Below, in pieces: positions 1 to 6,600 of a stretch of DNA of 7,833 nucleotides. A program made the translations under genes and the position numbers. The stretch covers positions 1 to 7,833 of the forward strand of contig WGEM01000169.1 of the NCBI GenBank assembly GCA_015492755.1. Reading direction: 5' to 3'. The notes under the pieces are model-generated. The model made no database searches. It was not told the DNA's origin and saw only the letters and a program-made list of their open reading frames with translations. The DNA is from Gemmatimonadota bacterium. Its GTDB lineage: Bacteria; Gemmatimonadota; Gemmatimonadetes; Longimicrobiales; Gaopeijiaceae. Position 1 is the stretch's first letter. Every line of letters starts with the position of its first letter.

Positions 1-1604
1 GCCCGGGTGAGCGACGCCGGAGCGTCGGGGTCGATGTTCACCGGCGTGCGGGCCAGCGCCCCGGTGAGCTGCTCCGCCACCCGGGTGGCCCGCGCCTCAG
101 CGGCGCGCGTGGCCTCCACGGCCTCCCGCCACCGGTGGTACTCGGCGCGGAGCGCCGTCAGCGCCGCCGCCAGCTCAGGGCCGGGCAGGTTCCGCGCGGC
201 CTCGGTGAGGGGAAGCGCGTCGAGAAGGCGTGCCCGCTCGGTGCGGTGCTCTTCCTCGGCCCGTCGCCGGCGGCGGCGGATCCAGGCCAGCGCGCCGGCG
301 GCGGTGAGGAGAACGGCCGCCAGCGCGGCCAGGAGGGTGCGGCCCACGGGCGCGTCCCAGATCGCGGCGGTGGCCGCCGCGGCCGCACCGGCGGTGAGGA
401 GGGCCCATACCTGTCCGACGCCGGCGGGGGGCACCCACGCCGTCCGATGCTCCTCCAGCGCCCGAAGACGCTCCACGTCCACCCGGTCCAGCGCCCCGGG
501 CTCCAGCTCTCTCCAATCGCATTCCAGGATCGGGCCGGCGGTGGCGTTCAGCGACGACTCCGCGGCCTCGAGGCGCGCCCGAAGCTCCCGGGCGCTGCTT
601 CGCTCCCCTTCGAGGGCCGCCAGGAGCCCGCGCATGGCGCGGATGGACGCGGCCTCCCGCAGCAGCGTGCGGTGGCGGTGGGTGAGTGCGTCGGCGCGAA
701 CCTGGGCGTCTTCCAGATCGCCCTCCAGGCGTTCCAGCTCCGCCTCCGCGTCCGCCGTGCGGGCCTGAAGCGCCCTGAGTTCGGAGGCAGGGTCGGAGGG
801 GAGCCCCTCCAGCTCGGCGGGAGGGATGGCCGAACTCCGGAGCGCGTCGATGCGCTCCAGGTATCGGAGGGATTCCGCCTCGTGATGTGCGCGGTCCAGG
901 AGCGCGCGCGCCCGCGCCCGTTCCTCCCTCAGCGCGTCCAGCTCGGCCTCCTTCTCCGCCAGGAGGTCCCGCAGCCTCCGGAGCTCTGCATCACTCCGCT
1001 CCGCCTCTCGGAGACGGGCGCGCGCGCGGCCCCGTTCCTCGTCCAGCATCCGGAGCGCCTGCTTTCCGCGGCGATTGGGGCGTCGGATGGCGTCGGCCTC
1101 CTCGTCCAGCTCTGCGGCCACCTCACGTGCCGGGCGGATGTCCGTACGGCCCATGGTGCCGATGAGGCGGCTCTGGATTTCCGACCACGCGGTCTCGCCC
1201 ACGGCGGGCCCCTCGTCGGGCGAGAGCCGGAAGAGCTGGGCGAACACGTCGCGGGGGATGTGCGCGATCCAGGGGAGCGGCCGGTTGCCCAGAAGCTCCG
1301 ACGCCTCGCCGCGCACGAGGCGACCGGTCGCCTGGGAGCGAAGGCGCCGCTCCACCTCCAGACAGGTGCCGTCGGACAGCCGGACGCCGGCGGCCAGCCT
1401 TGCCTCGTCTTCCCCCCACGGGACGTACGGGTTGGCGTCGCGAGAAGCCGGACGGAAGCCGTAGAGCACGGTGCGGCAGGCCTCCACCACGGTGGACTTG
1501 CCGGCTTCGTTGGGCCCGTACACCACCACCAGCCGGCCCAGACCGTCGAGGCGGGCCCCGCGGAGCCGCCCGAATGCACCGATCTCCAGCCATTCGAGCT
1601 TCAC
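1..1604 (-). CDS. SbcC/Rad50-like AAA ATPase, YhaN type (3' end beyond window)
   Basis: This is the N-terminal 534 residues of a large coiled-coil ATPase; the frame is open to the left edge. A P-loop, GPNEAGKST, lies at residues 30-38, preceded by a first strand of the form KLEWLEIGAFGRLRG, which is typical of RecF/SMC/YhaN proteins. Residues about 115-175 (FAQLFRLSPDEGP, then a GRTDIRP segment and an IRRPNRRGKQ turn) match the YhaN-family head. Long charged heptad-like helices follow, roughly residues 175-390, with a break near 260-275. Two hydrophobic segments (about 398-415 and 422-441) and an RRRRR stop come next, then more coiled coil. The signature motif and Walker B would lie in the missing C-terminal part. 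The start is GTG at 1604, overlapping the stop of the upstream nuclease gene and preceded by a strong Shine-Dalgarno. By family knowledge it should partner that nuclease in DNA-end processing. The YhaN assignment is stronger than canonical SbcC, because of the head sequence and the membrane helices. Confidence 0.88.
   Translation of the reverse strand, partial: MKLEWLEIGAFGRLRGARLDGLGRLVVVYGPNEAGKSTVVEACRTVLYGFRPASRDANPYVPWGEDEARLAAGVRLSDGTCLEVERRLRSQATGRLVRGEASELLGNRPLPWIAHIPRDVFAQLFRLSPDEGPAVGETAWSEIQSRLIGTMGRTDIRPAREVAAELDEEADAIRRPNRRGKQALRMLDEERGRARARLREAERSDAELRRLRDLLAEKEAELDALREERARARALLDRAHHEAESLRYLERIDALRSSAIPPAELEGLPSDPASELRALQARTADAEAELERLEGDLEDAQVRADALTHRHRTLLREAASIRAMRGLLAALEGERSSARELRARLEAAESSLNATAGPILECDWRELEPGALDRVDVERLRALEEHRTAWVPPAGVGQVWALLTAGAAAAATAAIWDAPVGRTLLAALAAVLLTAAGALAWIRRRRRRAEEEHRTERARLLDALPLTEAARNLPGPELAAALTALRAEYHRWREAVEATRAAEARATRVAEQLTGALARTPVNIDPDAPASLTR
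282..413 (-). other. Predicted transmembrane hairpin inside the ATPase coiled coil
   Basis: Codons for residues 398-441 of the ATPase encode two alanine/leucine-rich hydrophobic stretches separated by a short DAPVGR turn and ended by five arginines. By the positive-inside rule both flanking coiled-coil arms stay in the cytoplasm and only the turn crosses to the outer face. From memory, YhaN relatives often carry a similar helix pair, whereas classical SbcC and Rad50 have a zinc hook at the coiled-coil apex instead. Confidence 0.7.
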
Positions 1605-2860
1605 GAGCGGCGCCTCCCCTCCCCCAGAAAGCGCGCCGCCAGTTCGGCCTCCGCATCCTCCAGGAGCCGCCGGAGGTAGGCGTCGGGGGTCCCCTCCTCG
1701 GGGTGGTCCTCGCCCTGCAGCTCCACCGCCGCCGGAAGCTCCAGGAGCGTCGGATCGGCCCGCACCTCCTCCAGGAGCCGGAGGGCCTCACCAAGAGGGT
1801 CGGGCCGCGCACGGAGCTCCGCCACGGGGACCGCCGGCAGGACGCCCTCCGTGGAGAGCACCGCGTCCAGCACACCCAGCCGGGCCTGAAGCGCCGATTC
1901 CAGGGCCTCCCGGTTCTCGTCCATCCGGAGCTCCCGCCAGAGGGGGCACGGCCCTCGCAGTTCCACCCGGAGCAGCCACTCCGTTCCGGCACGCGCGTCC
2001 TGGATCTCCGAGCGCCTGCGGCTCCAGGCGTGCTCCACCAGGGTTTCCAGACGGTCCAGGGTGGAGGCGTCGTCCAGGTGATCCACCTCCAGCACCTCCC
2101 ACCGGACGGGTGAGAGGGGCCGGAAGGAGAGCGCCGCGTGATGCTGGGCGGAGATGTCCACCAGGTACACGCCCCGCGGCCCCACCTCTCCCCGTGAGCG
2201 GGGGACGAGGCTGCCGGCGTACACGACGGGTGGATCCTCGGCCAGCACCATGGGACGGTGCACATGGCCCAGCGCCCAGTAGTCGTATCCGGCCCGCGTG
2301 AGGTAGCCCAGCTCCGACGGAGCGTAGGGCTCGTGCGCGTCCGCTCCCGGCGACGCCCGTACCTGCGTGTGGAGGACCGCCACCTCCGGCAGCTCGCCCT
2401 CCGGGCGTGGGAGGAGGCGGGAGAGATCGCGGGTCTCGCGCTCGGTCTCGTGCCCGATGGCGGTGACGTAACCCAGAGGGGTGCCGTCGGGCGCGTCGAT
2501 GCGCACCCGCGTGGGCGTGGCCGAATCCGACACGTGCACGTTCGTCGGCCACGCCAGCGAGCGCTGCCCTGCGGCGGCGCGGGAAGGGTCGTGGTTCCCG
2601 GTGGCATAGACCACCTGGATCCCGTGGGCCTCCAGACGGCGGAGTTCCTCGAGAAGGAACCGTTCCGTGGCGAACGAGAGGTGGTCTCCGTCGAAGAGGT
2701 CGCCGGCCACCACGAAGGCGTGGGTATCCTCCCGGATGGCGAGACTCACCGCCTCCCGGAACGCCTCCCGCGCCGCCTTCCGCAGGCGGCGCCGGACCCC
2801 CGGGGCACGGGCCCCGAAGGGAGCATCGAGATGGACGTCGGCCACGTGAATGAAGCGCAT
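1601..2860 (-). CDS. SbcD/YhaO-like metallophosphoesterase (DNA repair exonuclease)
   Basis: This complete 419-residue protein is close to the usual length of SbcD and YhaO (about 400). All calcineurin-like phosphoesterase motifs are present in order: D8-x-H10 in ADVHLDAPF, GDLFDG with D54, GNHD at 88-91, H164 in VLHTQ, and GHVH with H199 and H201. A YAGS motif at 214-217 follows. These residues would bind two metal ions, normally manganese, for phosphodiester cleavage. The C-terminal 170 residues are a less conserved, charged helical region that probably contacts DNA or the ATPase partner. The ATG at 2860 starts directly on the first strand (MRFIHVADVH), the expected family start. No Shine-Dalgarno precedes it, but a -10-like hexamer lies five bases upstream. 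It is the first gene of a two-gene operon; its TGA overlaps the ATPase GTG by four bases. Function is inferred from the family: DNA-end or hairpin processing with the ATPase. Confidence 0.93.
   Translation of the reverse strand: MRFIHVADVHLDAPFGARAPGVRRRLRKAAREAFREAVSLAIREDTHAFVVAGDLFDGDHLSFATERFLLEELRRLEAHGIQVVYATGNHDPSRAAAGQRSLAWPTNVHVSDSATPTRVRIDAPDGTPLGYVTAIGHETERETRDLSRLLPRPEGELPEVAVLHTQVRASPGADAHEPYAPSELGYLTRAGYDYWALGHVHRPMVLAEDPPVVYAGSLVPRSRGEVGPRGVYLVDISAQHHAALSFRPLSPVRWEVLEVDHLDDASTLDRLETLVEHAWSRRRSEIQDARAGTEWLLRVELRGPCPLWRELRMDENREALESALQARLGVLDAVLSTEGVLPAVPVAELRARPDPLGEALRLLEEVRADPTLLELPAAVELQGEDHPEEGTPDAYLRRLLEDAEAELAARFLGEGRRRS
1613..1617 (-). promoter_or_regulatory. Shine-Dalgarno of the ATPase gene
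   Basis: On the minus strand GGAGG lies 8 bases before the GTG at 1604, inside a longer purine run (GGGGAGGGGAGG). It lies within the last codons of the upstream nuclease gene. It supports the GTG start and suggests that the ATPase is translated both by coupling and by its own ribosome binding. Confidence 0.75.
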
Positions 2861-2865
2861 ACGAG

Positions 2866-2894
2866 AAGGTAGATGAATGCATGGGGCCGGGGAA
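2866..2894 (-). promoter_or_regulatory. Candidate promoter of the nuclease-ATPase operon, possibly leaderless
   Basis: On the minus strand TACCTT (2871 to 2866) fits the TAnnnT form of a -10 element and is followed after five bases by the ATG at 2860. A weak TTCCCC (2894 to 2889) sits 17 bases further upstream. The upstream 20 bases contain no purine-rich Shine-Dalgarno. Transcription would begin at or next to the ATG. The -35 match is only three of six, so the call rests mainly on position. Confidence 0.35.
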
Positions 2895-2925
2895 TTCGCA
2901 TCCGCCGCCTGCGATACACTATCAT
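2895..2925 (+). promoter_or_regulatory. Candidate promoter of the zinc-ribbon membrane gene, possibly leaderless
   Basis: TATCAT at 2920-2925 matches the -10 consensus at five of six positions. Six bases (GGACGT) then lead straight into the ATG at 2932, so the transcript would start at or near the start codon. TTCGCA at 2895-2900 is a four-of-six match to the -35 element but with a long 19-base spacer. There is no Shine-Dalgarno. It lies back-to-back with the candidate promoter of the minus-strand operon, so the two may share regulation. Confidence 0.45.
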
Positions 2926-2931
2926 GGACGT

Positions 2932-3582
2932 ATGACGTCGAGTCCCCCCAGGACCGCCGAATTCGGGACGTGCAGCTTCTGCGGCTTCACGTATTACGGC
3001 CGTCCGAACCAGTGCCGGCGGTGCGGCCAGCTTCTGCACGAAGCGGCGGAGGACGCGCGCCGCCTGGCGGCGGAGGGCCGGAGGGTCATTGCCGCCCAGA
3101 AGGCTGTGGCCGACACCATGTTCCTGGCAGGACTTCTCCTGGGTGGGCCCATCATGACGCTCGGGGGGATGTTCCGGCTGGGGCTCTTCGTGATGCTGGC
3201 CGCTTCAATCGGCTCCGTGCTCCGTCGATACTCCAACTGGTCCACGGTGGGTTGTGCGGTGGTGGGCTCTGCCCTCTCCGCGGTGGTGGCCGTCGTGATC
3301 CTGGAGCCACCGGTCCCGCCCGAGGAGGCGGTGGCGGCCGCCGAGGCGCGGGCGGCGTATGCTGCGGCGCTTCACGACCCCGAGCATGACGTGTATGTGG
3401 AAACGCGAGGAGCGGGCCATGTGGCCATCTGGTTTACCGTCCCCCAGGCGCAGGCAGGGGCGTGCAGCACCTTTCCACCTCCAGAGGTACGTGCGCACCT
3501 CGCGGAGCTGGGGTTCCGACGGGTGGTGGTGGCCCTGCCCAACAGGAGCGGGGGGATCTGTTCCTTCGCGCCGGCGCGGTAG
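2932..3582 (+). CDS. Zinc-ribbon protein with three membrane helices, unknown function
   Basis: I do not recognise this 216-residue protein as a named family. Residues 14-31 form a zinc ribbon, C14-x2-C17 then ten residues then C28-x2-C31. A short charged helix follows (about 34-60). Three hydrophobic segments lie at about 62-79, 82-97 and 104-125, with LRRY between the second and third. By the positive-inside rule the ribbon is cytoplasmic and the C-terminal domain (about 130-216) is outside. That domain begins with a proline- and glutamate-rich linker (EPPVPPEE) and an alanine-rich helix. It then has a small alpha/beta-like part containing EVRAHLAELGFRRVVVAL and only two cysteines, C178 and C210, which could form a disulfide. 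I chose the ATG at 2932 because the ribbon begins just after it and a good -10 element ends six bases before. An in-frame ATG at 2881 would place the start within the divergent promoter region. It is transcribed away from the nuclease operon; no functional link is shown. Confidence 0.8.
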   Translation: MTSSPPRTAEFGTCSFCGFTYYGRPNQCRRCGQLLHEAAEDARRLAAEGRRVIAAQKAVADTMFLAGLLLGGPIMTLGGMFRLGLFVMLAASIGSVLRRYSNWSTVGCAVVGSALSAVVAVVILEPPVPPEEAVAAAEARAAYAAALHDPEHDVYVETRGAGHVAIWFTVPQAQAGACSTFPPPEVRAHLAELGFRRVVVALPNRSGGICSFAPAR

Positions 3583-3588
3583 CGCATC

Positions 3589-3601
3589 GGAAGACGCTTC
3601 C
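3589..3601 (+). terminator. Weak hairpin after the zinc-ribbon gene
   Basis: GGAAG and CTTCC form a five-pair stem with a three-base ACG loop, seven bases after the TAG, followed by CCCCTTCGT. There is no proper T tract, so it is only a marginal intrinsic terminator candidate. Confidence 0.15.
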
Positions 3602-3626
3602 CCCTTCGTGCCGCGGTGGATATCGT
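3598..3626 (+). promoter_or_regulatory. Weak candidate promoter for the glutamate dehydrogenase gene
   Basis: TATCGT at 3621-3626 matches the -10 consensus at four of six positions. TTCCCC lies 17 bases upstream (3598-3603), a three-of-six match. Initiation near 3633 would give a leader of about 50 bases containing the mini-ORF and hairpin described separately. Read-through from the zinc-ribbon gene is an alternative. Confidence 0.2.
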
Positions 3627-3636
3627 TGACCCGACC

Positions 3637-3669
3637 ATGACTTCTCGCCCCGGAGGACGCCGCCGTTAG
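3637..3669 (+). CDS. Possible ten-codon arginine-rich leader ORF (MTSRPGGRRR)
   Basis: An ATG at 3637 opens a ten-codon frame ending in three arginine codons and a TAG at 3667. It is in the same frame as the glutamate dehydrogenase and ends 15 bases before that gene's ATG. Four of ten residues are arginine. It could be a leader peptide, a site for translation termination and reinitiation, or the remnant of a longer N-terminus cut by the TAG. Arginine codons are common by chance in high-GC DNA, so the reading is tentative. Confidence 0.2.
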   Translation: MTSRPGGRRR

Positions 3670-3674
3670 CGGCG
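3658..3674 (+). other. Hairpin in the glutamate dehydrogenase leader
   Basis: CGCCGC (3658-3663) pairs perfectly with GCGGCG (3669-3674) around the five-base loop CGTTA. The stem covers the last codons and the stop of the mini-ORF. A GGAGG Shine-Dalgarno-like motif at 3652-3656 lies just before it, too far from the ATG at 3685 to act normally. If the hairpin is looped out, the effective spacing falls to about 12 bases. No T run follows, so this is not an intrinsic terminator. Confidence 0.35.
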
Positions 3675-3684
3675 CCGGACCCTC

Positions 3685-6600
3685 ATGACCCAGCGTGCTT
3701 CAGGCGTCGCGGACGTCGCCTTCGATCCCGCTCATCTGAACGAGGAGGTGCGGTCGCTCGTGCAGGACCGGGCGGGTGAAGACGCCGCCGTCCTCGCCGA
3801 TCTCTTCCTCCGTAAAGCTCCACCGAAGCTCCTCCAGGCCCGGTCTCCCCACGAGCTGGCCGGCGCCATTCTCGGCGCCTACCGCTTCCTCCGGGGCACG
3901 CGGGGGGACCGGGTGGACGCCATGGTGGTCAACCCCGGTCCGGAGAACGAAGGGTGGTCGGCGCCGGTGACGGTGCTCCGTTCCAACGTGTCGGAACGGC
4001 CCTTCATCGTGGACACCATCCGGGAGTATCTGCACGCCGAGGGGCTGGTCATCCAGGGAATGGTGTACCCCCAGCTCGGTGTGGTCCGCGACGATGAAGG
4101 CGCATTCGTGCGGGTCACGCCGCCGGGGGAAGCGGGGCAGCGGGAGTCGCTGGTCCACGCCGAGGTGAACCGCGTGGACGACCCCGAGCGCCTCGCGAAG
4201 CTGGAGGCGGGGCTGGCCTCGCGGTTGCAGGACGTGGTGCGCGCCACCGACGACTTCGGCGCGATGATCGACGCGGTGAACCGGGTGGTGGCGGAGCTCG
4301 CGGAGCGGGGGCGCAATCTGCCCGAGCGCACCGACGAGATCGGCGAGATCCAGGACTTCCTCCGCTGGCTCCGGGACGGCGCGTTGGTCTTCCTGGGATA
4401 CCGCGCGTACGACCTGGTGGAGACCGACGACGGCCGGCGCGCCATCGTGGTGGAACCTGGATCCGGTCTGGGCATCCTCCGCAACGAGGGTGAGTCGCGT
4501 TTCGCTACTCCGGTGCCCCTGGAGGAGCTCCCGGACGAGGTGCGGGAGCTGGCGGAACACGGACCGCTCCTGATCATCAACAAGACCAACGCCGAGTCCA
4601 CCGTGCACCGCAGAGCGCGGATGGACTACATCGGTGTGAAGAAGCTCGGCCCCGGGGGCGAGGTGGTGGGGGAACACCGCTTCGTGGGTCTCTTCACCTC
4701 CAGGGCGTACGCGGAAGACGCGGCGCAGATCCCCATCCTGCGGCGGAAGCTCGCGCGTATCCTGGAAGAGGCGGGGGTGGCGGAGGGCTCGCACGACTAC
4801 AAGGAGATCATCACGATCTTCAACTCCCTCCCCAAGGAAGAACTCTTCCTGGCCTCGATGGAGGAGATCCAGGAGGACATCCAGGCGGTCCTCACCTCGT
4901 ATCACTCCGCCGACGTGCGGGTCTCCCTCCGGGAGGATCCGCTGAAGCGGGGGATCGCGGTGATGGTGATCCTCCCCAAGGACCGCTTCTCCGGAGAGGT
5001 GCGCCGTGCCATCGAGGCGGCGCTGGTGGAGGAGCTGCACGGGGAGGTGCTCAACTACCATCTGGCGCTGGGTGAGGGCGATCAGGCTCGGCTCCACTTC
5101 TACATCGGGGCGAAGAGCGATCGCCTGAAGGCGCTGGAGGAGGAGCACTTCGAGCGCATCGTGGCGCAGATCATCCGCACGTGGGAGGACCGCCTCCGCG
5201 ACGGGCTGGAGCAGGTCCTGGACGCGTCGGACCGGGCGGCGGAGCTGGCGGACCGATACGGTGCGGCGTTCACCGGGGAGTACAAAGCAGCCACGGATCC
5301 GATGATCGCCGTGGCCGACGTACTGAGGCTCGAGGCCATGGCGGAGGAGGACCGCCCCGTCGCCATCTCCTTCGCGAACCGCGCTCCCGACGTGCACGTG
5401 GCGGGCGTGGCGGACGCGACGGAGCTGAAGGTCTACCTGCGGGGCGAGAGCCTGGTCCTCTCGGACTTCATGCCCATCCTGGAGAACACCGGGCTCCGCG
5501 TGGTTGCCGCCAAGCCCTTCGAGCTCAACGGCGATGTGGACGCCACCATTTACGTCTTCGCCGTGCAGAACGCCGAGGGCGTCCGCCTGGACGTGGACGC
5601 CTGCGGGGACCGCCTGGCCGAGACCATCCTCGCGGTGAAGCACGGCGAGGCCATGAACGATGGCCTCAACGCGCTGGTGGTCACTGCGGGCCTCCGCTGG
5701 CGGGAGGTGGACGTGCTCCGGGCCTACACGGGGTACGCCTTCCAGACGGGCGCGGTGCCCAGCCGGCTCTCCATCCCCTCGGCGCTGGTGCGGTATCCCG
5801 GCATCGCGAACGAGCTCTTCGAGCTCTTCCGGGTTCGTTTCGACCCCGAGACGGGGCAGGAGCCCGCCCAGCGGGAACAGACCGCGGCGGACATCCGCAC
5901 CCTCTTCCACGCCTCCCTGCGCGAAGTCTCGGCGCTGGCCGACGATCGGGCCCTGAGACGCCTCGAGGAGCTCATTTCCGCCACCGTGCGCACCAACTAT
6001 TACCGGCACGGCGGCGCGTCGCCCACCTTCCTCTCCGGCGGCGTTCCGTACATCTCGTTCAAGTTCGAGTGCGCGCGGGCGGAAGTGCTCCGGCGCTCGG
6101 GACTCGTCAACGAAGTGTGGGTGCACTCCGCCCGCATGGAGGGTGTGCATCTCAGGGGCGCGAAGGTGGCGCGGGGCGGGATCCGGTGGAGCGACCGGCC
6201 CGACGACTTCCGCACCGAGGTGCTGGGCCTGGTGAAGACGCAGGTGGTGAAGAACGCCGTCATCGTGCCCGGAGGCTCGAAGGGCGGATTCATCACGAGG
6301 CGTGCTCCGGCGGATCCGGAGGAGCGGTTCGAGGAGGGCAAGCGTCAGTATCAGACGCTCATGCGGGGACTGCTGGACATCACCGACAACCTAGTGGACG
6401 GCCGGGTGGTGACCCCCCGGGGCGTGGTGGCCCTGGACGACCCCGACCCCTACCTGGTGGTGGCCGCCGACAAGGGCACGGCCACCTTCTCCGACATCGC
6501 CAACGCCATCGCCGAAGAGTACGGATTCTGGCTCGGTGACGCTTTCGCGTCCGGCGGCTCCCACGGGTACGACCACAAGGAGGTGGGGATCACCGCCCGG

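Noticed and set aside
135..1679. A 514-codon plus-strand open frame opposite the ATPase gene
   Set aside because: It is a codon-bias shadow. The minus-strand frame has a P-loop, coiled coil, start and Shine-Dalgarno; this one has no motif and runs across the end of the nuclease gene.
1123..2607. A 494-codon minus-strand frame overlapping both nuclease and ATPase
   Set aside because: It is in another frame from both real genes, and its Pro/Arg/Ser-rich product has no family motifs.
2881..2931. An upstream ATG at 2881 as the start of the zinc-ribbon gene
   Set aside because: It adds 17 residues of no recognisable character, has no Shine-Dalgarno, and would put the start upstream of the best -10 element.
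3700..6150. An 816-codon open frame on the minus strand, antisense to glutamate dehydrogenase
   Set aside because: Long stop-free antisense frames are expected in GC-rich genes with G/C third positions. Its product is rich in His, Arg, Val and Gly without recognisable motifs, and the plus-strand gene matches a known enzyme along its whole length.
5181..6539. A 452-codon plus-strand frame inside glutamate dehydrogenase
   Set aside because: It is an out-of-frame reading of the dehydrogenase, very rich in Gly, Arg and Ala, and the enzyme frame is continuous throughout.
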